Positions 8,532 through 17,254 of a stretch of DNA of 64,000 nucleotides are shown piece after piece. Position 1 is the first letter of the stretch. Each line of letters opens with the position of its first letter. Origin of the DNA: Jidongwangia harbinensis (GTDB taxonomy: Bacteria; Actinomycetota; Actinomycetes; Mycobacteriales; Micromonosporaceae); NCBI RefSeq assembly GCF_020216025.1, contig NZ_JAIWNC010000033.1, positions 56,461-120,460 of the forward strand. Reading direction: 5' to 3'. The position numbers were made by a program, and so were the translations under genes. Below the pieces are notes generated by a model that did not search any database, was not told the origin of the DNA, and saw only the letters and a program-made list of their open reading frames with translations.

Positions 8532-9684
8532 CCAGCTCACCGTGACCGCCAGTTCCGTACCGCTGGTAAAGGTGTGCTCGCGTGGGGACACCTCTAGGGT
8601 GGTGTCTCCCTGCCGGAGCGCGAAGGTGTTCAGGGTGACGTCCTGCTCGATGCGGTTCCCGGACAACCCCGCTGCACCAGGTACACGTCAAAAGTGCCGC
8701 CCGTGGTCAGCGTCACCCCGCGACCGGTGGCCGACCCGGTGCTGACGCCGATCCTTCTGCCGTCCTGGTACACCATCAACGCGATGTCGGCGCCGAGGGG
8801 CAGCTCGTCCACGCCAAGCGAGAACCGGGTGAGGAAGGTGTTCGGCGGCACGGTGATGGTCCGCTTCGTGCCCCCCGGGTCCCTCGGTGGGCACGTCCTG
8901 GTTGAAGTCCTCGCTGACGCCGGCGACCGTCAGCCGGTCGACCGTGGGCGCGACGGGACCGTCCCCGAGCACTCGCACCTTGCCGTCATACCCAGCCGCA
9001 CCGGGATCGTGACCGAGCCGGTGCCACCGGTGCCGCGTACCGTCTGCGGCGCGGCCATCTTCGTCGGCCGCACCGAGAGCGGGCTGCGCACCGAGTGGCC
9101 GCGCAGGTCGCTCCACGTGATCGCGCCGGACCCTTGTTGTTGCAACGGATCGGGGCACTCTCGCCGGCGTCGCAGGTGCCGTTCCACTTCGCTGCGACGG
9201 TGGCCGCGTCCGGGCGCGGCTCGGGCAGGCTCGCGAAGCTCGGGCTCTCCGGCCAGAACCCGCCGTCGATGACACCGATGATGGTGCCCTCGCCGGCGCC
9301 CGCCTGACGACCAGAACCAATCCGGGTGCCGGGCCGCGGCTTGGTCGCGGGGATACCGTCGGTCCCGCCCGCGTAGGAGGCGAGCGGGGCGTCGGCCAGC
9401 TGCACGATGTACCGGGCTGAGTCTCCGGCCGCCGTGGCCGACTCTGCACCGGCTCCGACGGGCACCGCCGTCGTGACCAGGGCAACGGTCGCCACGGCGG
9501 CCGTCAGCGAGCCGGCTCGGCGGCGTCGCCCACAATTGACGAAGACAAGACCGGTTTCCTCCGCGTGGTTGCACTGCCCACCGGAGGTGGACGTGGAAAG
9601 GATGGTGGGAATGCAACGGCACGCTAGGGATCTTGGTGGTTCGAGGGAAGGGTGGATGGGGGCACCGACCGTGCCCCCATCCAC
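8436..9684 (-). pseudogene. Subtilisin-like S8 peptidase with catalytic domain deleted
   Basis: On the minus strand a signal-peptide-like start (VATVALVTTAVPVGAGAES) leads to an inhibitor-I9-like strand (ARYIVQLADAPLASYAGG), then directly to the catalytic Asp region (GTIIGVIDGGFWPESPSFAS) and a short following stretch (KWNGTCDAGE). The next readable part, near 9110, is already the fibronectin-like C-terminal domain (TWSDLRGHSVRSPLSVRPTK), which continues through frameshifts near 8880 and 8660 to GGVMVIDDDGTGKGILLEIQA. The His and Ser segments and most of the fold are gone. It cannot be an active protease. Confidence 0.75.
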
Positions 9685-9685
9685 C
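9651..9685 (-). terminator. Perfect 15-bp hairpin terminator
   Basis: GGTGGATGGGGGCAC pairs with GTGCCCCCATCCACC across a 5-base loop. It lies 21 bases past the stop of the response regulator, so it probably ends the kinase/regulator transcript. There is no U-tract, as is common in high-GC actinobacteria. Confidence 0.7.
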
Positions 9686-9705
9686 TCTGCGGTGTCCGGG
9701 AAGAG

Positions 9706-10371
9706 CTATTCCCCGGGCACGACCAGTCCTGTCTCATAGGCAGTCACCACGGCTTGGGCCCGGCTGCTTAGCTTCATTTTGTGCATGATCCGTTTGACGT
9801 GCGTCTTGACGGTCTCCTCGCTCAGGTGCAGCTGCTGCGACACCTCGAGATTGGTCAGTCCGCGGCCGACGAGCCTCAGCACCTCGCGCTCCCGCGCCGT
9901 CAGCTTGGCGAGTGCGGTCTCGTTGCAGGTGCGGGTCAGGTGTTGTTGCGCATGGCTTTCCACCAAGCGGCGGGTCACGCTCGGCGTGATGAGCATGCTG
10001 CCCTCGGCGACCACCTTGACCGCGGAGATGATCTGCGCTGGTGGGGTGTCCTTGAGCAGGAATCCCGCGGCGCCGGTGCCGAGTGCGGTGTAGATGTACT
10101 CGTCGACGTCGAACGTCGTGAGCATGATGATCGCGGGTGGTTCGTCACCGGCGTTCTGCAGGATCCTGCGCGTTGCGGTGATCCCGTCCAGCACCGGCAT
10201 CTTGATGTCCATGAGGATGACGTGCGGGCGGGTCTCGGCGGCCAGTGCGACGGCTTGGGCGCCGTCGGCCGCCTCGCCGACGACGGTCAGCTCGGGTGCG
10301 AGGTCGAGCACGGCCAACAGCCCGGTACGGGTCAGCGGCTGGTCCTCGGCGACGAGTACCCGAACCGTCAT
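9706..10371 (-). CDS. NarL/FixJ-type response regulator
   Basis: A 221-residue protein with a receiver domain (residues 1-120, acidic pair Glu9-Asp10, phosphoacceptor Asp55 in VILMDIKMP, Thr and Lys in MLTTF and LLKDTP) and a LuxR-type helix-turn-helix (about 150-215, LTAREREVLRLVGRGLTN and VKTHVKRIMHKM). The ATG at 10371 overlaps the kinase stop by four bases, so the pair is translationally coupled. Targets are not identified, but a palindrome upstream of the kinase is a candidate autoregulatory site. Confidence 0.93.
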   Translation of the reverse strand: MTVRVLVAEDQPLTRTGLLAVLDLAPELTVVGEAADGAQAVALAAETRPHVILMDIKMPVLDGITATRRILQNAGDEPPAIIMLTTFDVDEYIYTALGTGAAGFLLKDTPPAQIISAVKVVAEGSMLITPSVTRRLVESHAQQHLTRTCNETALAKLTAREREVLRLVGRGLTNLEVSQQLHLSEETVKTHVKRIMHKMKLSSRAQAVVTAYETGLVVPGE

Positions 10372-11471
10372 CGGTCCGTACCGGTGGGCAGTCGCACGAG
10401 CACGGCGAAACCTCCACTGTCCGATGGGCCAGCGGCGAAGTCGCCGCCGCACAGCTCGACGCGTTCACGCATGCCGCGGATCCCCTGCGACAGTGGCGAC
10501 GCCGGGGATGCAGGAGCGCCGATGCCGTCGTCGGTGACGCTCAGGGTGAGCGTCGTCGTGCCGTAGTGCACGTTGACGCGGGCGGTGGCGGGACCGGCGT
10601 GCTTGAGGACGTTCGTCAACGACTCCTGCAGCACCCGATATGCGCACATGTCGATCTCTGCCGGAAGCTGTCGGACCGCACCGGTGACCGCGACGTCGAC
10701 CGGATGGCCGGGTGCAGACATCTGCTGCGCCAGCTCATCGATGGCGGCCAGCCCGACCGGCTGGTTCCCGGAGTCAGCACCGTTGATCTGCAGAACCTGA
10801 AGCATGCGCCGGAGGTCGGTCAGCGCGCTGCGGCTGGCGTCTCCGGCCGCCTCGATGGCGCGCCGAGCGGAGGAGGGGTCCGCCTCGAGTTTGTGGGCGG
10901 CCACCCCGGACTGCATGGACACGACGGACATGTGATGCACGACCACGTCGTGGAGGTCCCGTGCGATGCGTGCCCGTTCCTCGGCGGCGGCCCCGGCGGC
11001 CTTCGCTTGGAGCATCTCGATGCGGCGGGCGCGCCGCCGGGTGGCTTCACCGAGCATCCAGGCCCCCGGGAGGAAGAGTACCGACCCCGCCAGACGAGGC
11101 CAGTCGGTCGCAGGCATGAGCTCGTTGTAGCAGACCATCGTCACCACCACCATCGCGGCGGCGCAGACCAGCGCTGTGACTCTCGCGGTACACAGCGTCG
11201 CGACCGTGAAGACGCCCACCAGGACGGTGATTCCACCGCTGAGGATTTCGCCGTACCCCAACAGCCAGTAGATCAGCAGTGCGCTGAGGATGACGGTGAC
11301 GGTGGTCACCGGAGCGATCTGCCGCAGGGCGACCGGTGCCGCGGTGAGCACCGCGAGCGTGCCGGTGATCCAGCTGAAGTTCTGCTCCTGCACGACCACG
11401 ACGAGCGGGAACACGGTCAGCATGGCCGCCAACAGCCCATCGAGCCAGGACACTCCCACACGCAGACGCAC
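10368..11471 (-). CDS. DesK/NarX-type sensor histidine kinase
   Basis: A membrane kinase of about 367 residues. Five or six hydrophobic segments fill the first ~165 residues. These are followed by a HisKA_3 dimerisation domain with the phosphorylated His in RIARDLHDVVVHH and an HATPase_c domain (N box QESLTNVLKHA, G boxes DDGIGAP and GIRGMRERVELCGG). It has no periplasmic sensor loop, typical of this class. The GTG at 11471 is the first acceptable start before the first membrane segment; GTGs at 11459 and 11453 are also possible, and none has a strong ribosome binding site. The partner is the regulator at 9706. Confidence 0.9.
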   Translation of the reverse strand: MRLRVGVSWLDGLLAAMLTVFPLVVVVQEQNFSWITGTLAVLTAAPVALRQIAPVTTVTVILSALLIYWLLGYGEILSGGITVLVGVFTVATLCTARVTALVCAAAMVVVTMVCYNELMPATDWPRLAGSVLFLPGAWMLGEATRRRARRIEMLQAKAAGAAAEERARIARDLHDVVVHHMSVVSMQSGVAAHKLEADPSSARRAIEAAGDASRSALTDLRRMLQVLQINGADSGNQPVGLAAIDELAQQMSAPGHPVDVAVTGAVRQLPAEIDMCAYRVLQESLTNVLKHAGPATARVNVHYGTTTLTLSVTDDGIGAPASPASPLSQGIRGMRERVELCGGDFAAGPSDSGGFAVLVRLPTGTDR

Positions 11472-11508
11472 GGCAACACGGTAGGCGGGCTCACCAACAG
11501 CGCCGCAC

Positions 11509-11526
11509 CTACCCCCTAGGGGGTAG
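11509..11526. promoter_or_regulatory. 18-bp perfect palindrome upstream of the histidine kinase
   Basis: CTACCCCCTAGGGGGTAG is perfectly self-complementary and lies about 38 bases upstream of the kinase start. Its position suits an operator for autoregulation by the NarL-type regulator. The TACCCC/GGGGTA arms also resemble the GC-rich palindromes of copper-sensing CsoR repressors, but no CsoR gene is in the window. Confidence 0.55.
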
Positions 11527-11987
11527 CCGACTACCACCCGAACGGCTTCGAATGACCGTTTCAGGGTGACGCCCGGAGCCGCCCGGCAACCTACCGTCGG
11601 ATCCGGCCTGACAGCGTCTCCGGCGCCGTTCGGCAAGTCGAGTACGTCTACTGGACGGGGAACCACATGGCAGGCGGGAACGCGATCCAGCTCTACCGTC
11701 GGTACCTCGCCCTGGGCCGGGTTTCGATGCAACGTCTGAGCGAGCCTGCGAAGCACCCGATGCCGGGACAGGAAAACCGCGGGCAGGTCCCGGACGTGCG
11801 TGGTGACGGCTTTCCTCCGGTACGCCGTCTGCGTTACGTGGAGGACCACGGGGCAGGCTAGCCGGCACCGATGAGCGGGTGACACGTGATTGCGGGCGCC
11901 GGGTGGCATCTGTGCCGGACTGCCACGGTGCCCCGTCTCGGACCCGGGACAATTTCGCTCAAGAACGCCATGCGTGGGGTGTGCCTA
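11527..11987. other. Intergenic region between divergent genes
   Basis: About 460 bases. A plus-strand frame at 11667-11861 (64 aa) has no ribosome binding site and no family likeness. Nothing else is supported. Confidence 0.4.
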
Positions 11988-13520
11988 ATGACCGCAACAA
12001 AGCCGGAGGTACGACGCCGTCTGACGGCCCTCGTCCGGCGCCGCATCGACATCGCGGCTGCGGCGGTACTACTGGCGTGCGGCGTGACGCTGTTTGCCGT
12101 CGGCGGACCCTCGATCGCCGATCCCGACGCCCTGGCCGGTGAGCCGGTCCCGGCGGCGACGGGGTTCCAGCCGCGGGCGACGGACACCGGCGGGTCGGTC
12201 GGCGTCGGCGGGCTCGACACCTCCAGCTGGCTGCAGTGGCGTCCACGGGTCAATGCCGCACGTGCCGACCGGCGCGCCAACCTTCCCCCGCTGGGCCGTC
12301 AGACGTGTAACGCGGTCGGCGAGCTGCGTGCGGCCGGGGTGCAGGGCGACCTGTGGAAGGCGGCGGTGGCCGCCGGGAAGGCCGGCCTGCCGACGGCGAT
12401 CAAGGCCCGCGGGATTCCGTCGGGAGCGAAGCGGTACGTGGACAAGGTGGTCGCGTACGCCCTGTGGTATGCGAAGCAGGACGTGTTCCGGCCGGACAGC
12501 CGTCGTGCGCAGGCGGTGACCGTCCGGGCCGAGCCGGTCAAGGTGCGTGACGAGTACGTGGCCAGTGTGCGCGCGGCCGGGCGGCTGTGCCCGACGATCA
12601 CGCCCGCGCGGGTGGCGGCCCAACTGATGGCGGTGTCGCGGTTCGATCCGAACCTGCGTTCCGCCAACGGTGCGGCCGGCATCGCCCAATACTCCCCGGA
12701 ACTTTGGCAGCGGTACCGGCTGTCCCGCACTGCCACGGTGTGGGAGCCGAAGGACGCGATCCCGGCGCTCGGTGCCGCCATGTGTGACCTGGTGGGTCAG
12801 CTCAGCGGTCTGAGCGGCGGCGACCCGTACGTGCTGGCGTTGGGCGTCTACCAGTGGGGGATGCCGGTCATCCGCGGAGCGAACGGCCTGCCCCGGGTCA
12901 ACATTCCGCAGCTCGGGCTGATCGCGCCGACGCTGGTGGGAAGGTATGAGCAGGACCGTCGGCTGCGCCCCGCGCCGTCGGTGAACCCCGCCGCAGCGAC
13001 CAGCGTGTCGGCGCCCGCCCCGCTGTCCGTCCCCTCGGCCTCGGGGCCGGCCTCCGGTCCGGCGGCGGCTGCGGCCGCGAGCGCAGCCCCGAAACCCGGA
13101 GCGAAGGCGAAGGCGGACGCCGAATCCGAGGTGACGCTGCGGTACGAGCCCGGTGCGACGTACCGGATCCGGAACGTCTGGGCCGGCCCCGTCCTGGAGC
13201 TGCGGTTGACGCCCGCCAAGTCGGTCAAGTACGTGGTGATCACGAACACGTTCAGCGGCAAGTCGCTGGGCATCCGTAACGCCACCAAGGGCGATCACGG
13301 CGAACTGGTCCAGCTGAGTTCCAAGCCGTCCGATCCTCATCAACAGTGGGAACTACGGGACGCGGGTGACGGCCAGGTACACATCATCAACCGCAACTCC
13401 GGCAAGGCGTTGGAAATCATCGGCGACGACATCGGACCCAATAAGGACGGCACATTCAACGGCGTCCGGATCAACCGGTTCCCCTGCAGCGGGACGAGGT
13501 CGACCACCGCTAGGTGCTGA
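11988..13520 (+). CDS. Transglycosylase-like protein with ricin-type lectin domain
   Basis: A 510-residue exported or membrane-anchored protein. One hydrophobic segment (20-38) is followed by a lysozyme/SLT-like domain (about 100-310) and, after an Ala/Pro-rich linker (325-375), a beta-trefoil lectin (about 395-500, SGKSLGIRNA, HQQWELRDAG, NSGKALEII). Where SLT enzymes have the catalytic Glu in E-S-x-F, this protein has Val216 (MAVSRFDP), so it may bind peptidoglycan without cutting it. The C-terminus looks frameshifted after PCSGT: the other frame continues lectin-like with a stop in place of a Trp. It opens the T7SS-related block. ATG 11988 has GGGGTG upstream. Confidence 0.75.
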   Translation: MTATKPEVRRRLTALVRRRIDIAAAAVLLACGVTLFAVGGPSIADPDALAGEPVPAATGFQPRATDTGGSVGVGGLDTSSWLQWRPRVNAARADRRANLPPLGRQTCNAVGELRAAGVQGDLWKAAVAAGKAGLPTAIKARGIPSGAKRYVDKVVAYALWYAKQDVFRPDSRRAQAVTVRAEPVKVRDEYVASVRAAGRLCPTITPARVAAQLMAVSRFDPNLRSANGAAGIAQYSPELWQRYRLSRTATVWEPKDAIPALGAAMCDLVGQLSGLSGGDPYVLALGVYQWGMPVIRGANGLPRVNIPQLGLIAPTLVGRYEQDRRLRPAPSVNPAAATSVSAPAPLSVPSASGPASGPAAAAAASAAPKPGAKAKADAESEVTLRYEPGATYRIRNVWAGPVLELRLTPAKSVKYVVITNTFSGKSLGIRNATKGDHGELVQLSSKPSDPHQQWELRDAGDGQVHIINRNSGKALEIIGDDIGPNKDGTFNGVRINRFPCSGTRSTTARC

Positions 13521-13574
13521 TCCGCTCATGAGCGAACGAACGTACCGGATCCGGTCTATTGAAACGGTGGCCGT

Positions 13575-14789
13575 GTGAAACAGCTGAACCCTTCGGCGCG
13601 AACCGCCCCGACCGGGCCGGACCATCCCGCCGATCCCGAAGCTCTCCGGCACCTGCACCAGGTGCACAGACCGCTGCTGCTCAGCTTCCTCACCCGGCTG
13701 ACCCGGGGAGACGTGCACCGAGCCGAGGACATCGTCCAAGAGACCCTCCTTCGGGCGTGGCGTAATCCCAAGGCCCGCAACGCCGACGGCCAGTGGACCC
13801 GGCCATGGATCTTCACGGTGGCCAAGCGCATCTTCATCGATCAGGTGCGCGCCGCGGACATCCGCCCGGAGGAACTGGCCGACGAGTACATGGACGCGCA
13901 CGCCACCCCGGTGGAAGACCCGTTCGATCGGCTGCTGGACGCGCAGGTGGTGCGGGCCGCGCTGGACAGCCTTCCCGACCGGCTGCGGCGCACGATCGTG
14001 GAGATCTACTTACACGGTCGGAGCCTGAGCGAGACCGCCGAGTTGCTGAACGTCCCGGTCGGGACCGTCAAGTCCCGCACCTTCTATGGCCTCCGGGCAC
14101 TCCGGGAGCAGTTGCAGGCGCACGGCTTCGAGGCGCGAGGCGGAAAGGCCACGGCACGAACAGAACAGTCCCGCGCGGCGGCGTCGCACGGTGCTCACGA
14201 GCACAGTAGCGGCGCTCAACCGGTGCCGGCCGGCGTCGACGCCACCGGGCCCGATGCGGGCCGGTCGGCCCCGAACTCGCGGCGCAGTACCGGCACCACC
14301 TCCTCGCCCAGCAGATCGAGCTGCTCCAACACGGTCCGCAGCGGCAGACCGGCGTGGTCGACCAGGAACAACTGCTGCTGGTACGAGCCGGCATACTCGC
14401 GGAATCCGAGCACGCGGTCGATGACCTCCTGCGGACTTGCGACGCTGAGCGGTGTGGAGGCGACACACTCCTCCAGCGTGCGCCGCCGTAGCCGCGCTCA
14501 CGGTCGAGGTACGGCCGGAACTCCTGGACCGCATCCTGACTGCGACGGCGCAAGAACACGTGGCCGCCGAGCCCGACGATCGCTTGTTCCGGATCGCCCT
14601 GGCCGTGGTGGGCGAAACGCTCGCGGTACGCCGCCACCATCCGCCGGGTGTGTTCCGGCGGCCAGAAGATGTGGTTGGCGAAGAAACCGTTGCCGTACCG
14701 GGCGGCCCGCTCCCCGACCTCCGTGCTGCTCACCGCGGCGTGCCAGACGAACGGTGGCGTGCCGTTCAGCGGCCGTGGCGCGGAGGTGA
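13575..14789 (+). CDS. ECF-type RNA polymerase sigma factor with run-on tail
   Basis: The first ~195 residues are a complete ECF sigma factor: region 2 (LLLSFLTRLTRGDVHRAEDIVQETLLRAWRN; core-binding and -10 recognition) and region 4 (LPDRLRRTIVEIYLHGRSLSETAELLNVPVGTVKSR; -35 recognition). The family normally stops about here, but this frame runs on to 404 residues, with a low-complexity tail encoded antisense to the luciferase-like pseudogene. The normal stop was probably lost by mutation or frameshift. The start is GTG 13575. No anti-sigma gene is adjacent. It sits beside T7SS-related genes, so control of that locus is possible but unproven. Confidence 0.8.
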   Translation: MKQLNPSARTAPTGPDHPADPEALRHLHQVHRPLLLSFLTRLTRGDVHRAEDIVQETLLRAWRNPKARNADGQWTRPWIFTVAKRIFIDQVRAADIRPEELADEYMDAHATPVEDPFDRLLDAQVVRAALDSLPDRLRRTIVEIYLHGRSLSETAELLNVPVGTVKSRTFYGLRALREQLQAHGFEARGGKATARTEQSRAAASHGAHEHSSGAQPVPAGVDATGPDAGRSAPNSRRSTGTTSSPSRSSCSNTVRSGRPAWSTRNNCCWYEPAYSRNPSTRSMTSCGLATLSGVEATHSSSVRRRSRAHGRGTAGTPGPHPDCDGARTRGRRARRSLVPDRPGRGGRNARGTPPPSAGCVPAARRCGWRRNRCRTGRPAPRPPCCSPRRARRTVACRSAAVARR

Positions 14790-15274
14790 ACGACTCCAGC
14801 GGGCTACGGAACCGGCCGGTCCAGTCCACCGCCTCCTCACGCCAGAGCCGGCGCAGCAGCGCGTAGTTCTCGTCGGCCAGCCGCCTCGCTCTCGTGCAGG
14901 TGCCGGCCGAACAGGGGGCACACGGGTGCGCTGCTGCCGCGACCCACTATCAGATCGAACCGACCCCCGGCGAGGTGCTGCAGAACCGCGTAGTCCTCGG
15001 TGATCCGTACCGGGTCGTTGGTGGTGATCAGGGTGGTGGCGGTGGACAGCATGAGCCGCTCGGTGCGGGCCGCGACGTAGCCCAGCAGGGTGGCCGGCGA
15101 CGAAGCCACGTACGGCGGATGGTGATGCTCGCCGGCGGCGAACACGTCCAGGCCGACCTCCTCGGCCTTCACGGCGATCGTCACCATCGCCGCGAGGCGT
15201 TGCCCCTCCGACGGGGTGCGACCCGAAACCGGGTCCGGCGTGACGTCGCCGACGCTGTAGATACCCAGCTCCAT
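14216..15274 (-). pseudogene. Luciferase-like flavin monooxygenase, twice frameshifted
   Basis: The minus strand reads MELGIYSVGDVTPDP, then a bacterial-luciferase-like barrel (AAGEHHHPPYVASSPATLLG, then LSTATTLITTNDPVRITEDY). Near 14880 the frame changes and the protein continues as VDWTGRFRSPLESFTSAPRP and GNGFFANHIFWPPEHTRRMV. Near 14480 it changes again to the tail LGFREYAGSYQQQLFLVDHAG. All parts of the fold are present, so only two indels separate it from an intact LLM-class oxidoreductase of about 350 residues. A sequencing error is a real alternative. Confidence 0.8.
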
Positions 15275-15442
15275 GCGGCCCTTCCGGCAGGCGTTGAGGG
15301 TACACCTCCTTCGACGGCGGGGGATCGCACAGGTTCACCGGCTCGCCGGCAGACGTCTGTGCCGGGCATGAACTTCGCTCGTGCCCCCATCGTCTGGTTA
15401 GCGGGAACTGCCGCTGGTAACGACAAAAGCGAGAAGAAGCCA

Positions 15443-17254
15443 ATGTCTTGGATCACCCGGTCGGTACGTCGCGTGGGGCTGGCCAGCTGTGCGCTGGCGT
15501 GGACGGTCGGCCTGACCGCGGGGCCCGCGGCGGCCGCAGACGAGGACTTTGTGAAGTACTACACGGTGACCTCGTCGTACCACGGTGCGCCGGAGAATCT
15601 CACCGAGATCGCTACCCGGTTCCTCGGCTCCGGCGACCGCTCGGCCGATCTGTTCAACCTCAACACCGGCCGCCGGCAGCCGGACGGCGGGGTGTTGCTC
15701 GACCCGCAGCAGCTGACCGCGGGCTGGTTGCTGGTCCTGCCCTACGACGCGGTCGGCAGCGGCGTGCAGTACGGCGTGCTGCCCGACAAACCGTCGTCGA
15801 GCCAGGTGACGAAGGCGCTACCGGCGCCGAGAGCAGGCACGCCCGACCGGGGCACCAAAGGGCGTACCGGTGCCCCCGCGACGGAACCCGGCAGGACGAC
15901 GTCCGACGGCGGACGGGTACCGTCAGGCGCCGAACTGGCGCAAGCCGGAAACCTTCCGGCGAGTCCGCCGCCGAAACCCGAGGCGGGCAAGAAGGGCGAG
16001 TGCGCCCGCGCCGCCGCATCGAGCGCCAAGTCGGACTGGGCCACGCTCCGCCTTGCGGCGGATCAGGCGTGGCCGCACAGCCGCGGCAAGGGCCAGCTCG
16101 TCGCCGTCGTGGACTCCGGTGTCGACGGGCGGCTGCGACAGCTCAGCGGTCACGTGACGGTCGGCATGGACATCGTCGGTGGCAGCGGTCGCGGCGACGT
16201 CGACTGCCCCGGCACGGGCACGGCCATGGCCGCTCTCGTCGCCGCGCAGGGCAGCGCCGGCCAGATGCGCGGCGTCGCCCCGGACGCCACCGTCATGCCG
16301 GTTCGTGTCGTGACGAACGGCACCAAGGCGGCGCCGGCCGCCGCCGCCGCCGCGATCAGCGCCGCGGCGAACGCGGGTGCAACCGTGGTCGCGGTCGGCT
16401 CGTACGTCGACACCACCGACGCCGGCGTGGTTAAGGCGATCAACGATGCCCTCCGCCGCGACGTGGTGGTGGTGCTTGGCGCCCCGCTGAAGGCACAGCC
16501 GAACAATCCGGACGCGCAGGTCGGCGACGGCTCGTTGCGGGTCGGCGGGATCAGCGCCAAAACCGAGACTGCTGCCGATTACCGTTCCGGCGCGGTCGAC
16601 GTTGTCGCGCCCGGCGTCAATGTCGGCAGCATCGGCATCACCAGTGTCGGCGCCGTATCGGGGACCGGCACCCAGTACGCCGTCGCGTTCGTGGCGGGTT
16701 CTGCCGCCCTGGTCCGCGCTGCGTACCCGGACCTGAACGCGAAGCAGGTGGCGCATCGCGTCCGGGCGACCGCGCGCAAGCTGGCCGACGGCTCGCAGCC
16801 GGACGGCCGGTTCGGCTGGGGTCTGATCAATCCTGTCGCGTCGGTGACCAAGGTGCTGCCCGAGGAGTCCGCGCCGCGGCCGGAGACAGCGACAGCGGCA
16901 GCGGGCAGGTTCACGCCGGCCGCGTCCGGCGGCCGCACCACCTTGGTGGTCGTGGTGGCGCTGGTCGCGTTGGCTGCCGCGGGTCTGCTGATCTTCCGGG
17001 TCAGGCGGATGTTGACCGACCGGCGCTACGACCCCGACGAGCCCGAGCCGGACGAGGTTTCCGACGACGACCCGAACCCGCCGTCGGTGGCTGACCTACC
17101 TGCGATGCCGCGTCCCGCATCGACGCCCGTCACCGCGGACGACGGCGCCGCCGAGCAGCCCGCCACGGACCGGGCGCCGGACTCCGACCAGTCCATCGAA
17201 GACAGCTCCTCGGCCGGCACGAAGTCCCTGTCCGGAGGGTCCCTCGCACAATGA
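15443..17254 (+). CDS. Mycosin-like subtilisin fold, catalytically dead
   Basis: A 603-residue membrane protein with a signal peptide (1-31), a LysM-like N-terminal domain (about 34-115), a Pro-rich linker, a subtilisin-like domain (about 195-455) and a C-terminal transmembrane helix (about 497-520) with an acidic cytosolic tail. This is the plan of mycosins (MycP), the protease component of type VII secretion. Asp224 is kept (AVVDSGVD), but the usual His is Thr258 (GTGTAMAAL) and the usual Ser is Gln411 (GTQYAVAFVAG). The oxyanion Asn is also not seen. It should fold but not cleave. ATG 15443 follows GAGAAGAAG. Its last codons overlap the next gene. Confidence 0.82.
   Translation: MSWITRSVRRVGLASCALAWTVGLTAGPAAAADEDFVKYYTVTSSYHGAPENLTEIATRFLGSGDRSADLFNLNTGRRQPDGGVLLDPQQLTAGWLLVLPYDAVGSGVQYGVLPDKPSSSQVTKALPAPRAGTPDRGTKGRTGAPATEPGRTTSDGGRVPSGAELAQAGNLPASPPPKPEAGKKGECARAAASSAKSDWATLRLAADQAWPHSRGKGQLVAVVDSGVDGRLRQLSGHVTVGMDIVGGSGRGDVDCPGTGTAMAALVAAQGSAGQMRGVAPDATVMPVRVVTNGTKAAPAAAAAAISAAANAGATVVAVGSYVDTTDAGVVKAINDALRRDVVVVLGAPLKAQPNNPDAQVGDGSLRVGGISAKTETAADYRSGAVDVVAPGVNVGSIGITSVGAVSGTGTQYAVAFVAGSAALVRAAYPDLNAKQVAHRVRATARKLADGSQPDGRFGWGLINPVASVTKVLPEESAPRPETATAAAGRFTPAASGGRTTLVVVVALVALAAAGLLIFRVRRMLTDRRYDPDEPEPDEVSDDDPNPPSVADLPAMPRPASTPVTADDGAAEQPATDRAPDSDQSIEDSSSAGTKSLSGGSLAQ

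Noticed and set aside
11667..11861. 64-codon plus-strand frame as a small gene
   Set aside because: No ribosome binding site, no homology by eye, biased composition.
12069..13343. 424-codon minus-strand frame
   Set aside because: Antisense to the transglycosylase-like gene, with Arg/His-rich composition.
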